Positions 1-9,398 of a stretch of DNA of 64,000 nt are shown piece after piece. A program made the translations under genes and the position numbers. The notes beneath the pieces were generated by a model. That model worked only from the letters and a program-made list of their open reading frames with translations, was not told where the DNA came from and ran no database searches. Position 1 is the stretch's first letter; each line of letters opens with the position of its first letter. Source of the DNA: Fusobacterium sp. (lineage in GTDB: Bacteria > Fusobacteriota > Fusobacteriia > Fusobacteriales > Fusobacteriaceae); assembly GCF_032477075.1 (NCBI RefSeq), contig NZ_JAWDXO010000011.1, positions 19,580 through 83,579 on the forward strand, given 5' to 3'.

Positions 1-246
1 TCACTTGATGGTCTAGGAGTAGAAATAGGTAAAGAGTTTGGATATTACGAATGGGCTGTGGCTTATGAAAGAGAGTATGACCTCAGTACAAGAGATTATG
101 AATGGAGAGTGGCTCTTCAATTTACATTACTTGCATTCCCAGATAAACCTATATTTGGTCTTGGAGCAGATACAGATGCTAAGAAGAAAACAAGTCCTCA
201 AACTTACTTGTTTGATGGAATAAAGCCACAAGATATAGTAGATTAA
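1..246 (+). CDS. C-terminal end of an outer-membrane beta-barrel protein, possibly LptD (5' truncated by the window)
   Basis: The open frame enters from the left edge and ends at TAA 244-246, leaving 81 residues. The visible part alternates aromatic and polar residues as transmembrane beta strands do (YYEWAVAYEREYDLSTRDYE, then WRVALQFTLLAFPDKPIFGL), followed by a polar tail. The hairpin with a near-terminal WRVALQFTL strand resembles the last strands of LptD, the outer-membrane LPS translocon. Other Lpt genes (LptC/A-like, lptB, two lptF/G) lie within the next 20 kb, which supports LptD. The N-terminal part that would prove it (OstA domain) is outside the window, so the exact family is uncertain. 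A generic outer-membrane protein is the alternative. Confidence 0.55.
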   Translation, partial: SLDGLGVEIGKEFGYYEWAVAYEREYDLSTRDYEWRVALQFTLLAFPDKPIFGLGADTDAKKKTSPQTYLFDGIKPQDIVD

Positions 247-275
247 AATTTGAATGTATAATATAGGAGGAAATT

Positions 276-2189
276 ATGAAAGTAGAATTACCAAGCGGAG
301 ATATAAAAGAATTTGAGGGACAAGCTAATATGTTTGAAATAGCAAAGAGTATCAGTAATTCTTTAGCAAAAAAAGCAGTAGCTGTTAAAATAGATGGAAT
401 ACCAATGGATATGGCAACAATTTTAGATAGAGATGCAAAAGTGGAATTTATATCTGCTGACAGTGAAGAAGGAGAAGAAATAATAAGACATTCAACAGCT
501 CATTTAATGGCACAAGCTGTTATTAGATTATTTCCAGGAACAAAAGTAGCAATAGGACCTGCAATTGAAAATGGTTTTTATTATGATTTTGATCCAAAAG
601 AGCAATTTACAGAGGAAGATTTAGTAAAAATTGAAGCTGAAATGAAAAAAATAGTGAAAGAAAATGAAAAAGTTGAAAGAGTTATGATGACTAGAGAAGA
701 GGCTATAGAACATTTTGAAAAATTAGGTGAGATATATAAAGTAGAAATCATAAAAGAAATAGCTCAAGGAGAAATTCTTTCTTTCTATAAGCAAGGAGAA
801 TTTATGGATTTATGTAGAGGACCTCATGTACCATCTACATCTTATTTAAAAGCTTTTAAATTAAAATCAGTTGCAGGAGCTTATTGGAGAGGAGACTCTA
901 ATAATAAGATGCTTCAAAGAATATATGGATTTGCCTTTTCTGATGAAGCTAAATTAAAAGCATATTTAACTCTTTTGGAAGAAGCTGAAAGAAGAGATCA
1001 TAGAAAATTAGGAAAAGAGTTAGATCTATTCTTTGTAAGTGAATATGGACCAGGGTTTCCAATATTTCTTCCGAAAGGGATGGTAATTAGAAATACTCTT
1101 ATAGATCTTTGGAGAAGAGAACATACTCTTGCAGGATATCAGGAAATTAGTACTCCAATAATGCTGAACAAAGAATTATGGGAAATTTCTGGACACTGGT
1201 TTAATTATAGAGAAAATATGTATACTTCCACAATAGACGAAACTGAATTTGCTATAAAACCTATGAACTGCCCAGGTGGTATTTTAGCATATAAATATCA
1301 ATTGCATTCATACAAGGATTTTCCAATTAGATGTGGAGAATTGGGAACAGTTCATAGACATGAATTTTCAGGAGCTCTACATGGTCTTATGAGAGTAAGA
1401 TCATTTACTCAAGATGATGCTCATATATTTATGACTCCAGATCAAATAGAAGCTGAAATCATAGGAGTAGTTGAGCTAATAGATAAATTTTACAGTAAAT
1501 TATTTGGATTTGAATATCATATTGAATTATCAACTAAGCCAGAAAAAGCAATTGGATCAGATGACATATGGGAAAAAGCAGAAGCTGCACTTGCTGGAGC
1601 TCTTGACAAAATTGGAAAACCATATAAATTAAATCCTGGTGATGGAGCTTTCTATGGACCTAAATTAGATTTTAAAATAAAAGATGCTATTGGAAGAACT
1701 TGGCAATGTGGAACTGTTCAGTTAGATTTTAATCTTCCAGAAAGATTTGATATCAGTTATATTGGAGAAGATGGAGAGAAACATAGACCTGTAATGATTC
1801 ATAGAGTTGTTTATGGTTCAATAGAAAGATTTATAGGGATTCTCATTGAACACTTTGCAGGAGCTTTTCCTTTATGGCTAGCACCTACTCAAGTTAAGAT
1901 TTTGACTATCAATGATGAAGTGGTGCCTTATGCTAAAGAAATATTTAAAGCTCTTCAAGAAAGAGGGATCAGAGCAGAGGTTGATGATAGAACAGAATCT
2001 ATTGGATATAAAATCAGAGAAGCTAATGGAAAATATAAAGTTCCTGTACAACTTATATTAGGTAAAAATGAAATTGAAAATAAAGAAGTAAATATAAGAA
2101 AATTTGGTTCTCAACAACAAGAATCTATGAAATTAGATAAATTCTTAGATATTATTGTTGATGAAGCCAAAATAAGATTTGATAAATAA
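276..2189 (+). CDS. thrS: threonyl-tRNA synthetase
   Basis: Charges tRNA-Thr with threonine in the cytoplasm. The 637-residue length is normal for bacterial ThrRS. An N-terminal TGS domain covers about residues 1-61. The second domain contains the HxxxH editing motif (H72, H76 in RHSTAHLMAQ). The class II catalytic core carries MNCPGG with the zinc cysteine and the motif 2 region HRHEFSGALHGLMRVR. The C-terminal anticodon-binding domain ends the protein. The start ATG follows TAGGAGG. Only 29 bp separate it from the upstream gene, so there is no room for a T-box leader, unlike many Gram-positive thrS genes. An intrinsic terminator follows the stop codon. Confidence 0.97.
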   Translation: MKVELPSGDIKEFEGQANMFEIAKSISNSLAKKAVAVKIDGIPMDMATILDRDAKVEFISADSEEGEEIIRHSTAHLMAQAVIRLFPGTKVAIGPAIENGFYYDFDPKEQFTEEDLVKIEAEMKKIVKENEKVERVMMTREEAIEHFEKLGEIYKVEIIKEIAQGEILSFYKQGEFMDLCRGPHVPSTSYLKAFKLKSVAGAYWRGDSNNKMLQRIYGFAFSDEAKLKAYLTLLEEAERRDHRKLGKELDLFFVSEYGPGFPIFLPKGMVIRNTLIDLWRREHTLAGYQEISTPIMLNKELWEISGHWFNYRENMYTSTIDETEFAIKPMNCPGGILAYKYQLHSYKDFPIRCGELGTVHRHEFSGALHGLMRVRSFTQDDAHIFMTPDQIEAEIIGVVELIDKFYSKLFGFEYHIELSTKPEKAIGSDDIWEKAEAALAGALDKIGKPYKLNPGDGAFYGPKLDFKIKDAIGRTWQCGTVQLDFNLPERFDISYIGEDGEKHRPVMIHRVVYGSIERFIGILIEHFAGAFPLWLAPTQVKILTINDEVVPYAKEIFKALQERGIRAEVDDRTESIGYKIREANGKYKVPVQLILGKNEIENKEVNIRKFGSQQQESMKLDKFLDIIVDEAKIRFDK

Positions 2190-2197
2190 TTGAGTAT

Positions 2198-2230
2198 AAA
2201 AGCCTTGACTTGTTCAAGGCTTTTATTTTT
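2198..2230 (+). terminator. intrinsic terminator after thrS
   Basis: An 11-bp perfect stem (AAAAGCCTTGA 2198-2208, TCAAGGCTTTT 2214-2224) with a 5-nt loop runs into a T-rich tail. It separates thrS from the downstream operon. Confidence 0.9.
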
Positions 2231-2271
2231 AAAATAAAATAAATTTTTTATCCTAATTATACCTAGTTATA

Positions 2272-2300
2272 TTGAAAAAATATCATAAATATGGTAAAAT
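2272..2300 (+). promoter_or_regulatory. promoter of the dus-mutS-lpt operon
   Basis: TTGAAA (2272-2277), 17-bp spacer and TAAAAT (2295-2300) lie just downstream of the thrS terminator. The reading frame upstream of the dus ATG runs through these promoter elements, which is why the downstream ATG at 2350 is taken as the dus start. Confidence 0.7.
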
Positions 2301-2349
2301 TTTTAGATTGAGATACCTTTTTTATTTAATGGTGGAGGAAGAAAAGTTT

Positions 2350-3312
2350 ATGATAAAAATATATACTGCTCCTATTGCTGGAGTGACAGATTATACATAT
2401 AGAGGAATTTTAAAGGAATTTAAGCCAGATCTCTTATTTACAGAAATGGTAAGTATAAATGCTTTAGAAGTAGCATGTGAAAAGACACTTAAAGTTATTT
2501 TGAGACTTAGGGAAGGAGATTCTGTACAGCTTTTTGGTAAGGATACCAAAAAAATGGTAGAGAGTGCAAAATTTGTAGAAAGCCTTGGAGTAAAGCATAT
2601 AGATATAAATTCAGGATGTCCAATGAAAAAAATAGTTAATAATGGATATGGGGCAGCTCTTATGGAACAGCCAGAATTAGTAAGAACTATGCTCTCTGAA
2701 GTTAGAAGTGCTTTAAATGATAAAACAAATCTTTCTATAAAAATCAGAGTGGGCTATAAAGAAAGTAAAAATCCAGTGGAAATAGCTAAAATAGCTCAAG
2801 AAACTGGATGTAACCATATAACTGTTCATGGAAGAACAAGGGAACAAATGTATACAGGAAAAGCTGACTGGAGCCTCATAAAAGAAGTAAAAGAAAGTAT
2901 AGATATACCAGTCATAGGAAATGGAGATATATTTACAGCAGAAGATGCCAAAGAGAGAGTAGATTATTCTGGAGTAGATGGAATAATGCTGGCTAGGGGT
3001 ATATTTGGAAATCCTTGGTTGATAAGGGATATTAGAGAATATTTTGAATATGGAAAAATACTCCATCCAGTAACAGATGCAGAAAAAATTGATATGGCAA
3101 TTGAACACACTAAAAGAACAGAGATAGAGCATCCAGAGAGACCTTTTATTTTTGAACTTAGAAAACATTTGTGTTGGTATTTAAAAGGAATAAGAAATAC
3201 TGCTGAAATAAAAGATAAAATAAATCATACAGATAACTATAACAAAATAATAGAACTTTTAAATAAAGTGAAAGATAATCTTCTTTCAGAACCAGAAATA
3301 GTAACTATGTAA
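2350..3312 (+). CDS. dus: tRNA-dihydrouridine synthase
   Basis: FMN-dependent reduction of uridines in tRNA. The protein starts MIKIYTAPIAGVTDYTYRGI, the canonical Dus N terminus (APMAGVTD type). It contains DINSGCPMKKI with the catalytic Cys loop, KIRVGYKE, ITVHGRTREQMYTGKADWS, and VIGNGDIF for FMN phosphate binding. At 320 residues it is normal for DusB-like enzymes. The start at 2350 is chosen because GGTGGAGG lies at 2331-2338 and because a longer in-frame TTG start at 2272 would place codons over the promoter. It is the first gene of a long co-directional run; mutS follows after 12 nt. Which Dus subfamily (A, B or C) it belongs to cannot be fixed by eye. Confidence 0.93.
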   Translation: MIKIYTAPIAGVTDYTYRGILKEFKPDLLFTEMVSINALEVACEKTLKVILRLREGDSVQLFGKDTKKMVESAKFVESLGVKHIDINSGCPMKKIVNNGYGAALMEQPELVRTMLSEVRSALNDKTNLSIKIRVGYKESKNPVEIAKIAQETGCNHITVHGRTREQMYTGKADWSLIKEVKESIDIPVIGNGDIFTAEDAKERVDYSGVDGIMLARGIFGNPWLIRDIREYFEYGKILHPVTDAEKIDMAIEHTKRTEIEHPERPFIFELRKHLCWYLKGIRNTAEIKDKINHTDNYNKIIELLNKVKDNLLSEPEIVTM

Positions 3313-3324
3313 GGAGTTGAGCAA

Positions 3325-5949
3325 GTGACTGGAGATACACCTTTAATGAGTCAATACAAAGAAATAAAAGAACAAAATAAGGATAATCTTCTTTTTTTTC
3401 GTTTAGGAGATTTTTATGAGATGTTTTTTGATGATGCAGTTATAGCTTCAAAAGAACTGGGATTGACATTGACAAGCAGAAACAGAGAAAAAGGTCAAGA
3501 TGTACCTCTTGCTGGAGTTCCTTATCATTCAGTATCTTCATATATAGCTAAGTTGGTTAATAAAGGATATAAAGTAGCTATCTGTGAGCAAGTGGAAGAT
3601 CCTAAAAGTGTAAAAGGAATAGTAAAAAGAGAAGTTGTAAGAGTCATAACACCAGGAACTGTTATTGACACAGATTATCTTGATGAAAAAAGTAATAATT
3701 ATCTTATGGGGATAAAAATAGATGGGAATAAAGGAGCAATAGCTTATTTAGATATCACAACTGGAGAATTTAAAGCTAGTGAATTAGAAGGAGAAGATAT
3801 AATATTTAAACTTCTAGGTGAAATAAACAAAACTGCTCCTAAAGAGATATTGCTAGAAGAAAAAACTTATGATAAATATTATGAAGAATTAAAAAAGCAT
3901 AATACCTTATCAGATATCAATATAAGTAAAATAATTGAAAAAAGAAAGTGTGAAGATTATCTTAAAGATTATTTTAAAGTGATATCATTGGAAAGTTTTG
4001 GATTAAAAGATAAAAAAATGGCTGTTACAATATCAGCAACTGTTTTGAATTATGTAGTAGAACTGCAAAAAGGAAAAGAACTTCCTGTAAATAATATATT
4101 ATATACCAGCAGTGAAAATATAATGGAGCTTAACATAACTACTCAAAAAAATCTAGATATAGTAGATAATTATAGAGAAAAAAATGGAACAGGAACACTT
4201 TTATGGGTAATAGATGAATGTATGACTTCTATGGGAAGTAGGCTTCTGAAAAAATTTATAAAAAATCCTCTTCTTGATATAGAAAAAATAAATGAGAGAC
4301 AAAAAGATATATCTTTTTTTATTGAAAATGTGCTTCTTAGAGAGGAAATTAGAGAAAAATTAAAAAGTATATATGATATAGAAAGAATAATAGGAAAGCT
4401 TGTTCTTGAAACTGAAAATGGAAGAGATATGATTTCACTGAAAATTTCAATAAAAAATTCATTAGAAATATTAAAACTTTTACAAGGAAATTCAATATTC
4501 TCTATTGAAGTAAAAACCTTGATTGATATATACAACTTAATAGAAAAAACTATTGTAGATGAGCCACCTTTTTCAGTGAGAGAGGGAGGGATTATCAGAC
4601 AGGGATATAATGAAATGCTCGATGAACTTCATGGATTATCAAAAGATGGAAAAGATTATATTCTTGAAATAGAAAACAGAGAGAGAGAGAGAACTGGGAT
4701 AAAAGGCCTTAAGATAAAATATAATAAAGTATTTGGTTATTTTATAGAGGTAACAAGAGCTAATTCACATCTAGTTCCAACAGATTATATTAGAAAACAA
4801 ACTTTAGCCAATGCAGAAAGATACATAGTGCCTGATCTGAAAGAATATGAAGAAAAAGTATTAAATGCTAAAGACAAGATAGAGAATTTGGAATATCAGT
4901 TATTTAAGGAAGTTGCTTATGAGATAAAAAGTCATAAAGAGATACTTCAAGATCTGGCATATAAGATAGCATATCTTGATGTGGCAAGCAACTTGGCCCA
5001 TATAGCAATAAAAAATTCATATATTCAGCCTGAAATACATGAAGGGAAAGATATAGAAATAATTGCTGGAAGGCATCCTATAGTAGAAAAGCTTATTCCA
5101 GCAGGAGAATATGTAAAAAATAACATAGTATTTGATGATAATAAAGAAATGATAATACTTACAGGGCCAAATATGTCAGGTAAATCTACTTATATGAAAC
5201 AGGTAGCTTTGATCATAATTATGGCTCATATAGGATCATATGTACCAGCAAACTATGCTAAAATAGGATTGGTAGATAAAATTTTTACAAGAATAGGAGC
5301 AAGTGATGATCTTCTTACAGGGCAGTCTACATTCATGCTTGAAATGAGTGAAGTTGCTAATATAGTAAACAGTGCAACAAACAGGTCATTTATAATACTT
5401 GATGAAATAGGGAGAGGAACCTCAACTTTTGATGGTATTTCTATAGCAACATCTATTACTGAATATATTCATGAAAGAATAGGAGCAAAGACAATATTTG
5501 CAACACATTATCATGAGCTTACTCAACTGGAAGACAAACTGGACAGAGCTGAAAATTATAGAATAGAGGTAAAAGAAAATGATAAAGAGATAGTTTTCCT
5601 AAGAGAAATAGTAAAAGGTGGAGCAGATAAATCTTATGGAATAGAGGTAGCAAGACTTGCAGGTCTACCTAAAGAAATATTGGATAGATCAAAATCTGTA
5701 TTAAAAAATTTAGAAGATAGAAAACGGATAATTGAGAAAAAACTAAAAGGGGAACAGCTTATACTTTTTGGAACTCCTCAAAAAGAAGAACCAACTGAAG
5801 AGGAAAAAAATAATTTAAAAGGAAAAGAACTGACGAAAGAACAGAAAATAGTTATGAGAGTATTGGAAGAGTTAGATCTTAATGGAATGACACCTTTAGA
5901 AGCCTTGTTAAAGCTTAATGAGCTGAAAAAAATATTAAATAGGAGTTAA
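3325..5949 (+). CDS. mutS: DNA mismatch repair protein MutS
   Basis: Recognises mismatches and small loops and recruits MutL. The N-terminal mismatch-binding domain has the GDFYEMFF motif, with the wedge Phe30 and Glu32 of the Phe-x-Glu pair. The ATPase domain has Walker A GPNMSGKST near residue 614, then DELGRGTST-like DEIGRGTSTFDG and the THYHEL signature. The 874-residue length and the C-terminal helices (ALLKLNELKK) match full-length MutS I. The GTG start at 3325 has AGGAG 8 nt upstream; the internal ATG at codon 8 is an alternative. The next gene begins 2 nt after the stop, indicating translational coupling. No mutL is visible in the window. Confidence 0.97.
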   Translation: MTGDTPLMSQYKEIKEQNKDNLLFFRLGDFYEMFFDDAVIASKELGLTLTSRNREKGQDVPLAGVPYHSVSSYIAKLVNKGYKVAICEQVEDPKSVKGIVKREVVRVITPGTVIDTDYLDEKSNNYLMGIKIDGNKGAIAYLDITTGEFKASELEGEDIIFKLLGEINKTAPKEILLEEKTYDKYYEELKKHNTLSDINISKIIEKRKCEDYLKDYFKVISLESFGLKDKKMAVTISATVLNYVVELQKGKELPVNNILYTSSENIMELNITTQKNLDIVDNYREKNGTGTLLWVIDECMTSMGSRLLKKFIKNPLLDIEKINERQKDISFFIENVLLREEIREKLKSIYDIERIIGKLVLETENGRDMISLKISIKNSLEILKLLQGNSIFSIEVKTLIDIYNLIEKTIVDEPPFSVREGGIIRQGYNEMLDELHGLSKDGKDYILEIENRERERTGIKGLKIKYNKVFGYFIEVTRANSHLVPTDYIRKQTLANAERYIVPDLKEYEEKVLNAKDKIENLEYQLFKEVAYEIKSHKEILQDLAYKIAYLDVASNLAHIAIKNSYIQPEIHEGKDIEIIAGRHPIVEKLIPAGEYVKNNIVFDDNKEMIILTGPNMSGKSTYMKQVALIIIMAHIGSYVPANYAKIGLVDKIFTRIGASDDLLTGQSTFMLEMSEVANIVNSATNRSFIILDEIGRGTSTFDGISIATSITEYIHERIGAKTIFATHYHELTQLEDKLDRAENYRIEVKENDKEIVFLREIVKGGADKSYGIEVARLAGLPKEILDRSKSVLKNLEDRKRIIEKKLKGEQLILFGTPQKEEPTEEEKNNLKGKELTKEQKIVMRVLEELDLNGMTPLEALLKLNELKKILNRS

Positions 5950-5951
5950 AT

Positions 5952-8639
5952 ATGAATAAGAAGAAAATCTATATAATTATTTTTATAGTTATAATAATAT
6001 TAGGTTACTTAAATTATTTTAAAGATGAGAGTGATCCTTCTGATATAAAAAAAGCTATAGAAACAACTAATGTTATTTATGACAGTGAAGATTATCATGT
6101 TGAAGCAGACAAACAAGTAGATTATGTAGATGACAATGAAACAAATTTTGAAAGGGCAAAAGCTTTAGTAAAAGATATGGTAATAAGTGGGGATAATGTA
6201 TTTATAGATAAAGTGAGAAATTTAGCATTAAAAAATAATATACTTGGAATAAGTCCAAATGGATGGAAGTTTAATACAGAAGCAGCTCATTATGATAAGC
6301 TAAAAGATGAAATAACATCTGATGTTGGAGTATCAGCAGAAAATGCTGAAAAGAAAGTAAAAGTTTCTGGAAAGAATTTTATTACTGACAGTAAAATGAG
6401 CTATATAGAATTAAAAGATGATGTAGTTTTGGAAAATGAAAAAATAAAATTAAAAGGGGATATAGGTAGATATAGCGACACTAGTAAAATAGTTACACTT
6501 TCAGGAAATATAGTTATTGATGGAACAGATAGAGAAAATGCTGAGATATCTGGAAATTTTCTTAATTTGAAATACTCAGTAGATGACAAAATTCTTGAAG
6601 CATGGGAACCTTATGATGTAACTTATGATGGAGCAAAACTTTCGGCAGGAAATTTATGGTATCAAGACAGTACAGAAGCCTTTTTGATTACAAAGAATGT
6701 AACAATAGAAACTAATGGATATAAAATTAATGTTGACAAGATACAGAGAGAGGCAAACAGCAACATAATTAAATTTTTTGGACAAATAACTGGAAGCAAT
6801 GGAATATATTCTTTTTCTGGTAGGGAAGCAATTTATGATATGAATACTGGAGAATTAACTTTTTATGGAGATGTAAAAGCTACATCAACAAAGGGAGAAG
6901 AACTGACAGCAGATAAAATAGTATATAATAACAATACTAAATTTATAACTGCATATGGAGAAAAAAGAGATGCAGTATATATTTCAGATAATGGAGAATT
7001 AAGAAGTAAAGAATTTAGATATAACAATGAAACTAAAGAGCTGTTTGCAGATAAAAAATATGATTTTAAAAGTCAAAAATATGACAGTGTTGGAGATAAA
7101 TTCTATTTTAATGATTTAACAAAAGATGGATATATAGTAAATGGAACTATGTATGATAAAGTTAAGAAACAAACTGCCAAAGGAAAAAGAATGGATTTTA
7201 ATACAGAAACAAAGATATATATGGTGAAAGAAAATTCTGTATTTGAAAATCAAGATTATAGATTGGAAAGTAATGATATAACATATAATGGAATTACTGG
7301 AAAAGTAGAAACACCAGATAGATATAAAGTGGTATCTCTAAAAAATAATACATCTTTTACTGGAGTTGGAGCTGTATATGATGAAAATTCAGGAGAATTA
7401 GTAAGTAATGGAGTAATAAATGCTTCTGGAAGAAATTTTATTGCCAGTGGAGAAAATCTTACATATAATAATAAAGATGGAGTGGGAGAACTTCAAAGTA
7501 AAATTTCTTTTACAAATACTGAAAATGGAACAACAGTAACTGGAGATAAACTTTTATTTCAAAAAGATAATTACATGGAACTTGTAGGGAATCTTGTAAT
7601 AAATAGTGAAAAAATAGTAGCAAAATCATCAAGAGGAAAGTATAATTTGAAGGAAGAAAAAGTATATATTCCTGAAAAAATAGACTTTGAAAGTCATGAT
7701 AAATTAACAGCAGGAACTATGTCAAAGGGAGTATATGATGTAAAAACTTCCATATTTACTGGGGATAATTTCAAAGGGAAAAATAAAGAAAATGATATAA
7801 AGAGCGACAAAATGAAATATTATACAACTGAAAACAAGGTAGACTTTGGAAAAAATACTGTTATAGTAACTCCAGAAAGTAAATTGAGAGGAAACAGTCT
7901 TAATTATAATCTTGATACTGAAGTGGTTGTTTCTCCTGAAAAATATACAATAGATTATGGAGATTTTACTATTGTTGGAAGTGAAGGAACATTTGATAAT
8001 AAGCAAGGATTATTAAAAAGTACAAATGCAGATATAACTTCTAAAACTGGAGATAGATTCAAATCAGATAAAGCAGATGGAAATCTGAAAGAGATGAGAA
8101 TAGACTTTATAGGGAATGCTGATGGACATATGGTTCATCAAGGAAAACGTACAGATTTTACAGGAGATTTTGCTAGAGTATATTTCAAAAATGATGGTGG
8201 ATATAAAGCAATAAGAAGTGAAATTAAAAAGAATGCAGTATTTATTCAAGAGGATAAGAGACTTCAATCTGATTATATTGAAGCAGATATAGAGAGAAAT
8301 CTTATTTTTTCAAGAGATAATACAAAACTTATAGTAACTGATGCTGAAAATGGAGATACAATTGTAACTTCTGATACTGCAGAAATAGATATTGACAGAG
8401 ATATGGCTACTTTAATTGGGAATGTTTATATTGAAAATAAAAATCCTGAGCAGGGAATTACAATCATTACTTCTGAAAAAGGAATTATCAGACAAAAAAC
8501 TGGTATATTGGATCTTATGGGAAATGTAAAAATTGAAAATAAAGAGTCTACAATAGAAGCAGATGAAGGAACTTATAATATGAATACAAAAAAAATAAAA
8601 GCAAGAGGTCATGTATTTATAAATCATAAAAATAATTAA
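5952..8639 (+). CDS. giant LptC/LptA (OstA)-like LPS transport bridge protein
   Basis: The 895-residue protein has one N-terminal membrane anchor (about residues 5-21, IIIFIVIIILGYLNYF) and then an unbroken array of short beta strands with the OstA/LptA rhythm. Recurrent units look like LKGDIGRYSDTSKIVTLSGN, YDMNTGELTFYGDVKA, LTADKIVYNNNTKFITAYGE and IEADEGTYNMNTKKIKARGH. The family forms a periplasmic beta-jellyroll slide that carries LPS from the inner-membrane LptBFG complex to LptD. E. coli uses a short anchored LptC plus a soluble LptA of about 160 residues in mature form. Here one chain seems to contain the anchor and several LptA equivalents. It sits 2 nt after mutS and 10 nt before lptB, which supports the function. 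The exact number of repeats needs a structure model. Confidence 0.82.
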   Translation: MNKKKIYIIIFIVIIILGYLNYFKDESDPSDIKKAIETTNVIYDSEDYHVEADKQVDYVDDNETNFERAKALVKDMVISGDNVFIDKVRNLALKNNILGISPNGWKFNTEAAHYDKLKDEITSDVGVSAENAEKKVKVSGKNFITDSKMSYIELKDDVVLENEKIKLKGDIGRYSDTSKIVTLSGNIVIDGTDRENAEISGNFLNLKYSVDDKILEAWEPYDVTYDGAKLSAGNLWYQDSTEAFLITKNVTIETNGYKINVDKIQREANSNIIKFFGQITGSNGIYSFSGREAIYDMNTGELTFYGDVKATSTKGEELTADKIVYNNNTKFITAYGEKRDAVYISDNGELRSKEFRYNNETKELFADKKYDFKSQKYDSVGDKFYFNDLTKDGYIVNGTMYDKVKKQTAKGKRMDFNTETKIYMVKENSVFENQDYRLESNDITYNGITGKVETPDRYKVVSLKNNTSFTGVGAVYDENSGELVSNGVINASGRNFIASGENLTYNNKDGVGELQSKISFTNTENGTTVTGDKLLFQKDNYMELVGNLVINSEKIVAKSSRGKYNLKEEKVYIPEKIDFESHDKLTAGTMSKGVYDVKTSIFTGDNFKGKNKENDIKSDKMKYYTTENKVDFGKNTVIVTPESKLRGNSLNYNLDTEVVVSPEKYTIDYGDFTIVGSEGTFDNKQGLLKSTNADITSKTGDRFKSDKADGNLKEMRIDFIGNADGHMVHQGKRTDFTGDFARVYFKNDGGYKAIRSEIKKNAVFIQEDKRLQSDYIEADIERNLIFSRDNTKLIVTDAENGDTIVTSDTAEIDIDRDMATLIGNVYIENKNPEQGITIITSEKGIIRQKTGILDLMGNVKIENKESTIEADEGTYNMNTKKIKARGHVFINHKNN

Positions 8640-8649
8640 GGAGGAGCTA

Positions 8650-9375
8650 ATGAGGAGTTTAGTAGCTCAGAATCTTTGTAAAAGCTATAAAAAAAGAACA
8701 GTAGTGGATAATGTCAGTCTTGAAGTAAACAAAGGGGAGATAGTAGGACTTCTTGGACCTAATGGAGCAGGAAAAACAACTACTTTCTATATGATAACTG
8801 GAATAATAAAACCTGAGAGTGGCAAAGTTTATTGTGATAATGCTGATATTACAGCTTATCCTATGTTTAAAAGGGCTAATCTTGGAATAGGATATCTAGC
8901 TCAGGAACCATCTGTTTTCAGAAATCTTACTGTAGAAGAAAATATTGCAGCAGTTCTTGAAATGAAAGGTATAGTTTCTAAAGAACAGCAAGAGATAATA
9001 GAAAAACTTATGGAAGAATTTAAACTTACTCATGTAAGAAAATCTTTAGGTTATTCATTATCTGGTGGTGAAAGAAGAAGAATAGAAATAGCCAGAACAA
9101 TAGCAAATAATCCGAGTTTTATACTTTTAGATGAACCCTTTGCTGGAGTTGACCCAATAGCAGTTGAGGATATACAGCAGATAATAAGATATCTGAGAAA
9201 CAGAGGATTAGGAATACTGATAACAGACCATAGTGTAAGAGAAACATTGCGTATTACAGAGAAAGCATATATAATGGCAAATGGAAAAGTTTTGATCAGT
9301 GGAACACCAGAAGAAATATCTAATGATGAGACAGCAAGAAAAATTTATTTAGGTGAAAAATTTAAATTAGATTAA
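8650..9375 (+). CDS. lptB: LPS export ABC transporter ATP-binding protein
   Basis: Cytoplasmic ATPase that drives LPS extraction by LptFG. It shows Walker A GPNGAGKTT (residues 36-44), the Q-loop region YLAQEPSVFRNLTVEENI typical of LptB, the ABC signature LSGGERRRIEIAR, Walker B FILLDEPFAGVDPIAVEDIQ and the H-loop TDHSVRETL. The 241-residue size is standard. GGAGG precedes the ATG. Its partner permeases are probably the two LptF/G genes at 17.6-19.7 kb. Confidence 0.95.
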   Translation: MRSLVAQNLCKSYKKRTVVDNVSLEVNKGEIVGLLGPNGAGKTTTFYMITGIIKPESGKVYCDNADITAYPMFKRANLGIGYLAQEPSVFRNLTVEENIAAVLEMKGIVSKEQQEIIEKLMEEFKLTHVRKSLGYSLSGGERRRIEIARTIANNPSFILLDEPFAGVDPIAVEDIQQIIRYLRNRGLGILITDHSVRETLRITEKAYIMANGKVLISGTPEEISNDETARKIYLGEKFKLD

Positions 9376-9398
9376 ATTTTAAATAGTTGGAGGAGAAC

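Noticed and set aside
247..275. Possible T-box leader for thrS (and for alaS at 9376-9398)
   Set aside because: The gaps are only 29 and 23 nt, too short for a T-box.
2272..2349. Upstream extension of dus from a TTG codon
   Set aside because: It would run over the promoter elements, and the conserved Dus N terminus begins at ATG 2350 with its own ribosome-binding site.
2713..3168. A 151-codon minus-strand frame opposite dus
   Set aside because: It overlaps a conserved gene in antisense, and its Phe/Tyr/Ser-rich sequence is a composition artefact.
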